Below are positions 1 to 10,549 of a stretch of 64,000 nt of DNA, piece by piece. A program made the position numbers and the translations under genes. Source of the DNA: Hordeum vulgare subsp. vulgare (Eukaryota > Streptophyta > Magnoliopsida > Poales > Poaceae); contig NC_058519.1 in the NCBI RefSeq assembly GCF_904849725.1, positions 650,989,387 through 651,053,386 on the forward strand, given 5' to 3'. Within the stretch, counting starts at the first letter, position 1; the number at the start of each line of letters is the position of its first letter. The notes under the pieces were generated by a model, which saw only the letters and a program-made list of their open reading frames with translations, did no database searches and was not told where the DNA came from.

Positions 1-716
1 TTGGAACTGCCTTCCTTCATCGTCTCGCCACACTTGAAAACACAAACGTTCTAGTCATTATGAGTTTGCCTTGCTCGGATCAAAGCATTAGGCCTGGGAA
101 AATGGAGAGTGCAAGTTTGCCTCCGGGGATGGAAGTAGTACGTTGTTGGTGCGGCGATCTCTGCAAGGTGAAGAAGGTGACGGATTTTTCAGATTGGTTG
201 GACATGAAGTTTTTCATGTGCACCAATTATGAGGAAGATCCACATGTTGCTATTTCACCGTACATCATGCCTCCGGTATGCTTAAGTCATCAAGAATAAA
301 CACGTTGTTGATATTATGTTGACTTGATATTTCTATTTCTATTTTTATTGTAGTCTCCTCCTCCTCTGTGCATGTACTATCGTTGGATTGACACGAAAAT
401 ACCGTACTGGACGGTGATCGAGATTCGTGAAAGAGGTCGTCGTGCATGGGCTAGTTTGGACGCGGAAGAGCGTCACGAGAAGGCGAAAGCAGAGGAGCAG
501 AGAGAGTGGCAAGAATACTGTGTGAAGCAGAGGGTTGTGCTTGATGAGATGAAGAAGAAAAATCGAGAAGAGGCACTTCGACTGGCGGAGGTTCAAAGAC
601 AACGACAGGAGGCACGTGAGGCTGAGAGTCAGAGAAAGAAAGAAAGGGCTCGTGTGGCCAAGGCAGCAGAGGAAGCTGGTGATGGAAAAGGAAAATATCC
701 ACGTTGGACTCAGTAG
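1..716 (+). CDS. GRF-type zinc-finger / coiled-coil protein, transposon-associated, 5' end outside window
   Basis: Two exons fit: from the left edge (first in-window ATG at 60) to 275, a 78-bp GT-AG intron at 276-353, then 354-716 ending in TAG. Both exons join in phase 0. From the ATG the product is 192 aa. The frame is also open leftward to base 3, so the true start may lie outside the window. Exon 1 carries a zinc cluster (CWCG, then DLC, then FFMC) typical of the GRF-like fingers found in grass transposon-related proteins. Exon 2 opens with a proline-rich join and a YRWID stretch, then about 90 residues very rich in Glu, Arg, Lys and Gln that look like one long helix or coiled coil. A nucleic-acid-binding accessory role is inference. 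Convergence with the PMD pseudogene suggests both belong to one old DNA element. No internal stop is seen. Confidence 0.5.
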
Positions 717-858
717 ATTTATGTTATTGTATCCTAAAATTGTTTCTTAATTTCAGCAAGTTATATCTTTATTTCAGCAAGGTGTATCTTAATTTCAACA
801 TGTTAAGTTTTCATGCCTCACTTTCCCACCATTTCTTTCCCGCCTCGCTCTCCGGCAC

Positions 859-866
859 CTATAAAA
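859..866 (+). promoter_or_regulatory. TATA box of small downstream gene
   Basis: CTATAAAA lies about 60 bp upstream of the ATG at 924, in a C-rich stretch, with no competing gene in between. Spacing suits a start site near 890 and a short leader. It is a sequence match only. Confidence 0.4.
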
Positions 867-923
867 CCTCCATCCACACTAAGGTGGGTAAGCAGTGTAG
901 TCTAGTAGCTTACTTTCGTCAAG

Positions 924-1343
924 ATGTTCCATTATCCTTTCGGTCGTGGTTTTCACTATGGTATGTACAAATGTCTTCTGCGCTTAGCTAGCAATTTTAA
1001 GATAGACAATAGAATAGTTTCATGGGACAAACTCATTAGTAGTGACACACTACTGAATGAGGTTGCTCACGCATTAGCTAGGAAGGGATGGCATCCAAGG
1101 ACATTTGAGGAGATATAGAAAGAACTTATCAGATTGAATGAAAGGTGGAAGAAGAAAGGCCAACACATACACGGTGCAATAAAACATTCATTTTTATGGA
1201 TGAACGACAGCAAGGACGAAGACGATATCTTCATGCCGAGTACCAAGGACAAGAGTACCGCATCATCAAAGGGCAAGAGCTCTGCGTCGACGAAGGACAA
1301 GAGCTCTGTATCGAGGGAGGATGACGATGATGCATTAATTTAG
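924..1343 (+). pseudogene. Small Lys/Ser/Asp-rich protein gene with one internal stop
   Basis: One frame runs from ATG 924 to TAG 1341-1343 and is broken only by TAG at 1116-1118. The first part, about 64 codons, starts MFHYPFGRGFHYG. The second part has a basic region (ERWKKKGQ), then three near-repeats of a KSS/STKDK type, and ends in an acidic DDDD tail. No known domain is recognised. A TATA box sits just upstream. An alternative is that the region before the stop is an exon and the stop lies in an unrecognised intron. It neighbours the GRF-type gene on the same strand and may be a second gene of the same decayed element. Confidence 0.35.
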
Positions 1344-1702
1344 TTTAGTCGTGCTTTTTAATTCAGATGTAGTTTGTATTCTTTGTTTGTAATCTCAGGT
1401 TGTTGGGCCATCATGTTCCATGTAAGCACGACGTTGGATGCATTTGTTGATAGTATAAGTGTTATCCCGCTAAACCAACTGAGCATAGAAATAGAACATG
1501 AATATGTTTCATACATAAAATAGACATATGTCTCATACATAATTAGATAGCCATGTCTCTAATGATAGATAGAAGCCTCACTAACGACGTCTGCCTTGAC
1601 GCTCTGGGGTGTGCGAGGCGTACTCCAGCCAAACTTGTGTGTGTGGGGGGGGCTAAGGTTATGAAGAGGAATCTCAGATCCGCCCTGGTCATTCTGTGTA
1701 TC
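1344..1702. other. Convergent 3' intergenic region, no gene seen
   Basis: AT-rich spacer between the end of the plus-strand small gene and the stop of the minus-strand PMD pseudogene. It contains a run of nine G near 1648. Probably 3' untranslated sequence of both. Confidence 0.4.
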
Positions 1703-3179
1703 CTATGCGGGCCATGGTGAAGGAGTCGAAAACATGTTCAACCACATGTTTTGCTGCGATAGTGGTTCTTCTTGTTCACTCGCACACCCGGATCCGAACG
1801 CCAACGCCACCTGATATGCATAGGATCCTACAGGAGGGACCATTCCAGTTGGATGTGGTTGAAACATGAAACACGCTGTGGGACTTTGATGTTGTGGTGG
1901 TGGCTGAAACACGAAGCTTGACGAGGGAGCATGGTGATGTGGGTGTTGCCACGCCGAATTACCAGCCTGGTCAGGAGGAGGTGGATGGGGCGTCGGTTGC
2001 TGTTCTAGGCGTGGACGCGGTTGCTGTCGATGCATAGACGAACGCGGCTGCTGCTGATGGTGGTGGTGTTAAACAACGTCCAAAGTGTGGATGCACATGA
2101 TAGCTCTATAGACATCTCATATCTTCTGCTCCATGCGCGTGAACCATGGTTGGAGCTGAGACATAGGTACCAGAAGAGGTCCAGTCGACAGTTGTCGTCC
2201 ATAGTTCATCACGTCAGTATGAAGACCGTATGCCAACTCAGCCTAAAATTGTCATGATGATTAATAAGTATGGAAGACAAAGTATATAACAACAAGATGT
2301 ATTAGGTAAAGATAATAAATATTACCGTGTAGTGCCTAGAGCGAGAAGTATCATACGTCGGGTACATATCCGACGTAACATGGTCCAGTATCTCATCTGC
2401 ATTAGAGTGGTGAACAATGCGTAATCGTATCCCTCTCATGTACTGATCCAAATAGGCATTGTATCCAATGAGATCAAATCCGACTTGTTCATGCTAGAGA
2501 CGTTCGGTGACAGTATCCCAATCTGTGACGTACTGCTCAAGCCTCTCTAGCCACTGAGTCTGTCTCGTGCAGGTTCCCTTCCTTGTCATCCTGTAATTGA
2601 GGTGAGTGTTTAACAATTAATCCGTGTTTCACCATAGACAATAATGAAAGACAATGTAATATTTAACAAGTATATAATACCTGTGGACTACTCCTTGCAG
2701 CTGGTTCTTTGTAGGGGGTGGATTCTCCGGCTGTCGAAGACCAAACTGCCTCATAACCCGTTGCTGCGCCATCTCCTCAACGAAGACATCGAAGATAATC
2801 TTCGATTTCGTCATCCAGTAACCCTGATTTCATGCATAGCTCACAAATACCACTGAGATATATGGCAGTTATGGTTGCTTGCGTGTACTTTTGTCAGATA
2901 ACTCCAGGGTACGTATCGAACTGCTCATTTAGTGCAGTATAGGCTCGCCTAGTCTGTTCACTAGCAAAGCGTCTCTGCGCAAGACATAAGTGAGTTTCAG
3001 CCTAGTGCAAGCAAAGAAGGTAGATTACATTATACCACGAGACATACCTTGTGACGTGTCCAACACAGATCCGAAAGTAGGCATGTCGATGTTTTCAACA
3101 TCAAACATGTTGCCTATAGAAAAACCCTGGTCGGCATCTATGTTTGGTCGTTGTATAGAAAACCTCTTCCAGGACTACT
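1703..3179 (-). pseudogene. Plant mobile domain (PMD) protein pseudogene with preserved exon structure
   Basis: Read on the minus strand, four exons can be traced: about 3179-3048, 2974-2681, 2590-2326 and 2242-1703, each with GT donors and AG acceptors. The joins 2681/2590 and 2326/2242 keep a sensible reading frame. Exon 2 carries the motif MAQQRVMRQFG followed by PENPPP, characteristic of the C-terminal part of plant mobile domain proteins (the long-form phosphatase 7 homologues carried by grass MULE-like elements). Exon 3 continues with QWLERLEQYV and DLIGYNAYLDQYMRG. Exon 4 ends in a His/Gln/Pro-rich tail. Breaks are in-frame stops at 2894-2896, 2494-2496, 2117-2119 and 2069-2071, plus at least one frame change within exon 2. 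The N-terminal half is not recognised upstream of 3179. The locus is dead, but its splice sites are intact. Confidence 0.6.
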
Positions 3180-3420
3180 AGTGTAAATTATTTTCGAACC
3201 AACTAAAAATTCGAAGACCTAAATATATTCAAACACCTTAATTCACACACCTAAATATATTCAAATCTACGAAAGCACCAAAAAATAATTAAACACAATA
3301 ATTCGCAGATCTAAATATATAGCAATATATTACACAACGCTACGAGAACGAATGTTGAATTTTACTCTTGAAGCGTGCGAAGAAACGACGAACACCGAGA
3401 AAAATGACAAACGCAATAGC
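3180..3420. other. AT-rich spacer, no gene seen
   Basis: AT-rich sequence with repeated words such as CTAAATATATTCAAA near 3218 and 3250. It may be intron or upstream sequence of the PMD pseudogene. No frame with a recognisable product. Confidence 0.35.
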
Positions 3421-3513
3421 CTCCACCATCATCACCACCACCACCACCTGCAACTCCAACTCCACCTACAACTCCACCACCACCATCAAAAAAATGTTCA
3501 ACACCACCATCAC
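3421..3513. repeat. CCA/CAT-type trinucleotide-rich low-complexity tract
   Basis: Imperfect CAC, CCA and CAT triplets interrupted by CTCCAACT-type blocks. Any His/Thr-rich or Gly-rich reading of it is a product of the repeat. Confidence 0.6.
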
Positions 3514-3635
3514 GAACTACCCCTTAACGAGATCGACGAATGCCTTGACTGCTCTAACCCTGTGTAGTACAACTACGGTGGAAAATGAGGAAAAATGGCT
3601 CGGATTTAGTATAGAAATGAGAGAGTTTCCAGGTG

Positions 3636-3697
3636 GGGAGAGAAGGAAAGAGGAGAAGGAGAGAAAGAAAAAAGATAAGGAGGAGGAAGAAGGGGGG
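3636..3697. repeat. Purine-only low-complexity tract (GGA/GAA)
   Basis: Nearly pure A/G for about 60 bp on the plus strand. It encodes only Lys/Glu/Arg simple sequence and is followed abruptly by a GC-rich block. Confidence 0.6.
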
Positions 3698-3699
3698 CA

Positions 3700-4400
3700 G
3701 CGAGCTGGCTGAGGCCAAGCAGCCTCCTATTGGTTGCGTCGGGGCCGACGGCCCGTCAGCTGCGCCAAGGCCGAGTGGCTGGACGCAACGTGGCCAAGCC
3801 AATCGTCGGCGACCACGTGGTCGACTGGCCTCTAGTTGGCCGCAGCAAAACCGACAAGACCCCATCGGACACGGCAAGGCCGACTGAAGCCAGCCTGCTT
3901 CGATGCGGCCGAGTCTGTATTATTTAAAAAAACGAAACGGTGTATTATTTTTCAAATTAAATAAAAAACCCAATATTTAAAAAAAAATCGCTTCTTATCC
4001 AACGTTTGCACATTTTTTTGCTACCCTGAAACTATCCCATCTTACCACCATTTGACATTCGAAAGCATCTTGTCATCTTGATACATTATGCTCGTACTAC
4101 TGCTACATGCATAACGTGTGAGCACATGGTCAGCAAGATCTGCCAGGGCTGCAGCACGTGAGCTCCTGAGATTTGATCTACGGAGTAATACACTAACCAT
4201 CTCGTGGCTAGCGAGGTCGGATTATATCATATCATCATTATTTGTGTACTGTGATATCTTCCGAGTTGCTGGCTTGTCCATCATCATCATCAGTGCAAAA
4301 ATAGCCGAAACTCTTGCACCATCACCTACATATAACACTCCAGGTTGTCTCGGAATTATGGTCAGAAGCAGGATCATTTGGCATCGCCCAGGATCAGGAA
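3700..4400. other. GC-rich block then AT-rich spacer, unassigned
   Basis: 3700-3920 is GC-rich with repeated GGCCGA and GCCGAC words and may be the edge of the decayed DNA element. From 3920 the composition switches to AT-rich with A-runs. A 98-codon frame at 4118-4414 has no recognisable features. No gene is supported. Confidence 0.35.
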
Positions 4401-5105
4401 TCGTACTCAGTTGACTGCTAACTGCAGACAGATAGTCATATAGATGGATAAACTATATACAACCAACATCACCACTCATCCCCGCCCAGATCCAGATCCA
4501 GTTATAAGCTGCAAGAATAGAGGGCAGGTACTTCTTCAGAATTCAGAGATAGATGTGCTCATCACAGAAACATGATCAGCAGGCACTCCCACACCGTCAG
4601 AAATCAACTGGTGATGAAACAAAATGATTTCACAATCAAGTACTATATCCACACATGCATCCAGGCAAATGGAGCTAAAGAATCAAAAATAATTCTTCTA
4701 TAAAGAAAATAAAAGATGCCCTCCAAGAGGGAGAGGAGGGCAGGGGTGTTATATTATCCATCTCGGGCACAAAAAATATCAATGGAGTATCATCTTCATG
4801 TTAGTAATGAAACTAATACAATACAGAGTTCCAGGATATGCTCAACAAAGTGCTTCTGCTGTTTTTACACGTAAAGATTACTTTCTCGTCTATGATGGAA
4901 TCATCATCTACCTCGCTTAATGCCTGACCTATACTTAGAATATCAGTTATGGCTCATCAGCCTTGGCAAAGACCAGGCCTTCTTGGCGCTATCAACTTGA
5001 AACAGGAACATGGAGCGCCACAAGAATTTATCCAAGAGGATCAATCACCAGAGGGGGGATCAAGCATTTCAGCCTGGCCTGAAGCAGCACCAAGAAAACA
5101 AGAGC
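4401..5105 (-). other. Probable 3' flank / 3' UTR of CCCH gene
   Basis: Non-coding sequence directly downstream of the stop codon of the minus-strand CCCH zinc-finger gene. No other gene is seen. The polyadenylation site could not be placed. Confidence 0.4.
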
Positions 5106-8100
5106 TCAAGAGAAGACGACCCCGACTTTCCGGGCAAAATCATCGTCGTCCTCAAACTCTTCCTCGTCGTCTTGATATGCATTCTCATCTTCGGTCCCCT
5201 CATACTCAGACTCCCCCTGCCTCTGCTCATAGTTATCAGCCTCTTGATTTTCCACTTCAATCATATCTTCAGCCTCAGCTTTGTCACCGTGTGACGAAGA
5301 TGCAGGGACCAGGCCTTCCTCTTTATATTCTTCATCACCTGATCTACTCTTGTATTCTTCAGAACTGACAGTGTTGTCGTAGCCCTGCTTTTCAGCTTCA
5401 ACCGGAGATTCAGCCTGCCTGTGTGAGACCGCAGCAGAATTATCTTCTTTCACACTCTGGGCAGATGAGCCATTGCCGTTGCCAGACGCAGCCTGTCGTT
5501 TCCTCTGTAAGATGACGCTAAGAGGTGTTGGGCCTTCAAAATCAAGAGATGCTTCAGATTGAACACTTCCATTCGCCTTCCTAGACTCTGGACCAAAGTC
5601 TTTCCGGCCGGCGAAGTTGAGTGAATCTGTTACATTCCGTCTCGAATGCTTGCCATCAGCCATCCTGGCACTTGAAGCACGTTCACTTGATCTCTGACGG
5701 ACCCTCTCTTGATGATGCCCTGCCTCCCGATGCCTGCCGCCCTGAATATCCATATGCATAACTGGAGACAGCCTGTCCCGGAGTTGTCTTCTATCTCGCT
5801 CTCTCTCGGAGCGAGCATCTACTCTATCAGGTGATCTTCCAGGAAGCTTTATTCTGCCTTGCAGACGGGAGCTTAGAGTGCTCCCTCGAGGGCCCTGATG
5901 GCGTTCTCTGTGTGTACGGTGACCATCATATGCCCTTTCCCTGTGGCGGTCATCCCTTCGACGCGACTCTCCAATGCGTTCCGGGCTGATGCCCGGAGAC
6001 CCATTTATTTTTCTCCTGCGGAGCCGATGACGTAAATCTGATCCATCTATCTCAACAGGACCAGTCTCTCTCTGCCGAGACCTCCTTTCTGAATAGGAAG
6101 GTCTGTCCAAGTTCCTCTCAGAAGATGTTCTACGGCGTTTCCTGTCATAGCCATCATACATTTGTACGATCGGTCCTTGCTCACCCATTCCGTTGAATAG
6201 CTCTCTTTCATGATGAGGCTGGATTTCAAAATCAGCCGGAGCATATTCATAATCTTCTACTGGATAAATATCCCTTCCAAAATCATCAGCATCGTGCAAA
6301 TAAGCACCGGCATCTGTATCGTTGGCCACAAGAACATCAAAACCAGGTGAAGACTCCCCCAATAAGTCATCAGCATCTCTACTGTCCTCGGGCAGGTCAT
6401 CCTGAGGAGGTGTTTGGTAAGGTTGATTCCAATCTTGCATAGGATCAGTTTCCACGGGAAGATTGTTCTGATAGCACTCACGATGATCCTCGCCTGAAGA
6501 GGTTCCGACACTTTTATTTGCTGCTGGCATGCTGTTTTGTACCCTCCCTGACTTGGGCAAAGATTTCACTGCACTGGAAGCTAGTTCAGCTGGCATTGCA
6601 GCTGCAGCTGTCCTGGCAAAATTCGCTGCAGCCCTATTAACTGACATTTTGGACCTGTCGTCAATTATTGGGCCACCTTGCTGAACTAGGTGATTTGTCT
6701 GAGCAAACTCCTTGACACCCAAAAATTCATTCTTTTGGGTCTGAGGCTGCTCCAAAGGAAAGGAAGAAACCTTCGCCACCTGTTCTGGTGGATTATTGCC
6801 AGCAGTCTGCGGTCCATGGGAAAAAGGGCATTTATCGCCTTTGATGCAGTTCCCTTTCTGAAAGTAATAGCACGGGACCATCTGCTTGCCCGAGTTATAA
6901 GCAGCATAGTGTGAAGACAGGGCAGGTATTCCAGGAGTTGGAGCACCAAACATACCATCAATTGGCTGGTCAAAAGTAGAGGAAACAGAATTAGACTTCA
7001 GGTAACAATTTCAACTGATAAAATGTCAAAACGAATTGCAAGACCATGACTAGGAGCACCACAGGGGTTTCTATGATCATGCCTTGTTAGCTACTGTGAA
7101 CAGAATAAATATGATAATTATCGATGCCAGTTGCTCGCAGAATTGCAAGAGGTCTTATGGTGAATATAAGCATGGAAAATAAAGGAAAAGGAGTATTACC
7201 GGATGGCGAAATGAACATTTTGGATTCAAGCAATTGCCATTTAACCAGTAGTAACAGTCTCTAGGGTTCATCCGGGCACCCTCACTGTGACGAAAATCAC
7301 ATTGGTTCCCCTGAAAGAAAGAATAAAGCAAGGTCAGTGAAAAGATTCTCACTGGTAACTAATAACCAAACTTCTGGCGGTAAGAAATCACGGTCGGAAT
7401 GCATACTGTAGCATGGTCTGAATAATGTTCTACAAAGGGATGGACTTAATAATATATAAACTATAGAAACTGAAGCACAGAAAATTAACAGGTAAAATCT
7501 AATAGCAAAGTGGGAATCAAAAACAAACTTTGAAACGATCTCAATCTTAAGCAATCCATGGACCTATGTGGGGTTGTGGACATAGGGTGTTCCAAAGTAA
7601 AGATAAAGGAGACATATGTGAAAGACCGTAAATAAATGTACATAGTTGCTACAGGTTGACTCAGAGCAAGTATTCACCCTTTTAGGTAGATATACAAAAA
7701 TAAAGTTTATCAGAATTACTAATGATATAATCTGGACATCTGTTATTGGATAACATATTCTTTTCAAAAGAGATGTTCAGGAGCAAACGAAATTTTCAGA
7801 CAGGGGAAGCATAACCCAGCGGGTAATAACAAATCCCTATCAAGAAATCCTCCACAAGAACAAGGGAAAACCAACATCTTGGGCAAACAGACGTTGTGAT
7901 TCATCTTGCCACCTTCTCCCCACGTCTAAAAGAGGGGTATAACCAAGGCCATAGTCAATTGTTAGGTGATTCAGCCTAATGATATTCAAATGGGTTGTTT
8001 TCGCCTTCGATTAGGTATAAGGCTACCGTCCCAATCTCCGTCGAGCAACAGGAACACAACTTGGCCAAGCCCTAGCATCGGAAACCAGGAAAGATGACTA

Positions 8101-8478
8101 TTCACGCCCTGCAAATCGACAAAGAACATGGTGGATTCTGGGGCGATCCTGCGTCGCGAAATCTCTCTTTTCTCCGCTACTTTCCCAGATGGACGCCCTA
8201 CCGGCGACTCAGATTCCCGAACGAAATTACGAGCTCCAATCGTGCGAATCACCGCCACCCCAGGAAGCGGCCTAGCTTGGACGGGCGGGCGGGGCGGGAG
8301 GGAGGGGGGGGGGGGGGGGGGGGACAAGAGGAGAGCAATCGGCGGGCGGGCGGCAACATACCTTCTTGCAGGTGAGGGGCGAGGCGAGGAAGTAGACGCA
8401 GTCGGTGTTGCGCCGGAGCGCCTCCTCCTCGGGCGTGAGGGGCTTGGCCTCCGCCGCGGCGGCGCCGTCGGCCTCCAT
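5106..8478 (-). CDS. CCCH zinc-finger protein with three C3H fingers, RS-like basic region and acidic tail
   Basis: Three exons on the minus strand: 8478-8362 (39 codons), 7310-7200 (37 codons) and 6965-5106 (619 codons plus TGA). Introns are 1051 and 234 bp, with GT donors at 8361 and 7199 and AG acceptors next to 7310 and 6965, all phase 0. The product is 695 aa. Finger 1 is C27-x9-C37-x5-C43-x3-H47, split by intron 1. Finger 2 is C58-x7-C66-x4-C71-x3-H75. Finger 3 is C108-x7-C116-x5-C122-x3-H126. Residues about 351-520 are rich in Arg, Ser, Asp and His and resemble RS-type RNA-processing proteins. A short motif FEGPTPLSVILQRKR lies near 552-566, and about 595-685 is strongly acidic, ending GVVFS. 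The layout matches the plant family of Arabidopsis and rice C3H17-type proteins; orthology is from memory. Likely a nuclear RNA-binding or gene-regulatory protein. This is the only clearly intact host gene here. Confidence 0.88.
8304..8323. repeat. Homopolymer of 20 G in intron 1 of the CCCH gene
   Basis: Twenty consecutive G on the plus strand, inside a wider G-rich block, about 40 bp past the exon 1 donor. On the transcribed RNA it is a C-run. Length in assemblies may be unreliable. Confidence 0.85.
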
Positions 8479-8784
8479 GGCCCCCGTGGCGGGCGAGCCT
8501 CCCCCTCCTCCTCCGGCGGCGGGAGGACGCCGATCGCGGCCCGGGGGGAGGCTAGGGCTGGACGGCAGCGGCGGCGGCGCGATGATTGGATGGGATCTAC
8601 GGCCGCGTAGGTTAGGGTTGGAGGGGGAAGAAGCGATGGGCGGGCGGGCGGCCTTGGCTGGCTGCGCGTCGCGTGTGGACTGCGTTGGGTTGGAGGCGGT
8701 CTGCTGGTGCGGGGTACAAACTCGAAACAAATATAAAGGGAGGGGGGTAGGGGATGGACAACGGAGAACGGACACCGTCCTAGC

Positions 8785-8870
8785 CTTTCCTTTTCCCTTC
8801 TTTCTTTCTTTCTTTCCTCTTCTCTTCTCTCCAATTTTGCATTGCCTTTCTTTCCTCTTCTCTCCGATTT
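8785..8870. repeat. CT/CTTT-rich tract upstream of the CCCH gene
   Basis: Repeated TTTC and TCTTCTC units, so GA-rich on the gene strand, 300-390 bp upstream of the start codon. Such tracts are common in plant promoters or 5' leaders. Confidence 0.5.
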
Positions 8871-9773
8871 TTGTGATTCTTGTATGCCATCTAGAGAGGA
8901 GTAGTGTATATCTATGTATAAGATTTAGTAAAAGTTAACAAGGTTTGACTTGAAAATAGAGAGGCGTAAAAGTTACACATGTTGCGATTATTTACTGCCC
9001 GCCTATACGTGTTGGTTCTGCCAGGCCAATAAACCCGATACCATATTTTGCAGTTTGATTATCAATTTTGATTTGTAAATCGGGAAACTACAATCTATAG
9101 AATTTTGATGGACGGAGTGTGTAGGATTTCGGGTTGATATATCCACTTATGATTTTTTCACTACGTGGGTAGTGGCAGACGGGAAGTTAGTTTTTCCAAT
9201 ATCGCAACATTGACTGTATAGTATCTTCGTCTTCACGGGCAGGTAGGTGAAAGTGCACATTATTTTCATCTTTACAAACAGTTAGATGGGAGTGTACGTT
9301 CTCGATGTACATCATCTTCAAATCTTCATTTAGGTGGGTGGGTGGTATTATGTGTTTCTAAACTAGGGGCAAAGTATTTGCTCCCTCCGACCCCCCTTGA
9401 GTATGTTGAACTTGGACGTCTCGTACCATAGTGTCATGTAACGGTTACATTAGTAGTAGTTTGTCTACTCGATGCATAGTTGTTGGTCCTGCAACTATGC
9501 ATTGACGGGTATTTAGACTAGTGTCTCCTGATTTTAGGTGTCCATTTTCACAAGATAGTACCGAGGGTGTCCCAGATTAGGGGTAGTGGCCCAAGGTGGT
9601 TAGTCCACATAGACCGAACTAGGGCCTGCCGAGCCACTGCCTGAAGGACGACCGAAGTATCAAGATTTGCATGTGCATAAAACATAAGTTATCTAAGACT
9701 TGGCGTACACTCCAAACATAGCTTTGTATTCGGTATATCGGCAACCGACCTAGCATGTAACCTAGGTACCTCG
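8871..9773. other. Intergenic, probably old repeat remnants, no gene seen
   Basis: No frame with a recognisable product. The part from about 9540 resembles the LTR fragment that follows: the words GACTTGGCG and CACTCCA occur near 9698 and again near 9900. This suggests an older related LTR remnant. Confidence 0.35.
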
Positions 9774-10013
9774 TGAGGGAGTCCTGGACTAAGGGGTCTC
9801 AAACGAGGTGGTTTAGTCCATGGTCCGGACTGAGGGCCCATCAAGGCTAACGACTTTGGAGGCCTTGTGATGAAGCATGAACACTCTGGATTCTGCCAAA
9901 GACTTGGCGCGCACTCCACGAAAAGGAAGATTCGTTCCACATGTAATCCATAGATGGTAACTGACGTTCATGTAACCCTAGATACCCCCGGTGCCTATAT
10001 ACACCACGGAGTT
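9774..10013 (+). repeat. Truncated gypsy LTR start, Fatima-like
   Basis: Begins TGAGGGAGTCCTGGACTAAG, like the 5' end of wheat Fatima-group gypsy LTRs (from memory). It runs through CATGTAACCCTAGATACCCC and a weak TATA, then stops where element B begins. No right end or interior is present nearby. Confidence 0.45.
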
Positions 10014-10549
10014 TGATACTTGTAAACTGCGTTGGGATTTCTTCGAAGAGGAGGGGATGATGCAGCACAGTAGAGGTAAGTATTTCCCTCAGTGAGAACC
10101 CGTGTTACCGAACCAACCGGAGGACCACGCAACTTCTCGTCTTCTGCGCCTACACATAAAAGAGCACACACTTGCACCCAACGCGGATAAGAGGGTCGTC
10201 AATCCCCTTGAACTCATTACTTGTAAGCGATAAGTAGTGATAGATAGATAATATAAATATATTAAATATAAAAAGTAAATGCAAATAATAAAAGGCAGAG
10301 AGGTATTTAGAGTTTTTCTAAATATATTTGTGACGAGACCTCGGGTCCATAGTCTCTGCTAGAGGCTTCTCTCTTGTAGAAAGTATACGGTGGGTACACA
10401 AATTATTGTTGGGCCAATGATAGAAAGCGCATAGTTATGTAATATTTATTTATGGCAATGATCATACATATATGCATCACGTCCGTAAGCAATTAGACTG
10501 ACTCCTGCCTACATCTACTATTATTACTTCACCCATCGACCGCTATTCA

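Noticed and set aside
2990..3181. 63-codon plus-strand frame
   Set aside because: Shadow of the minus-strand PMD exon 3179-3048, whose frame gives family-like sequence with a good splice donor.
4118..4414. 98-codon plus-strand frame
   Set aside because: No domain or codon signature, no promoter evidence, and it lies in AT-rich spacer.
7986..8834. 282-codon minus-strand frame over exon 1 of the CCCH gene
   Set aside because: It is in a different frame from the exon and reads Pro/Arg-rich GC sequence through intron and leader. The spliced finger-coding frame is clearly the real one.
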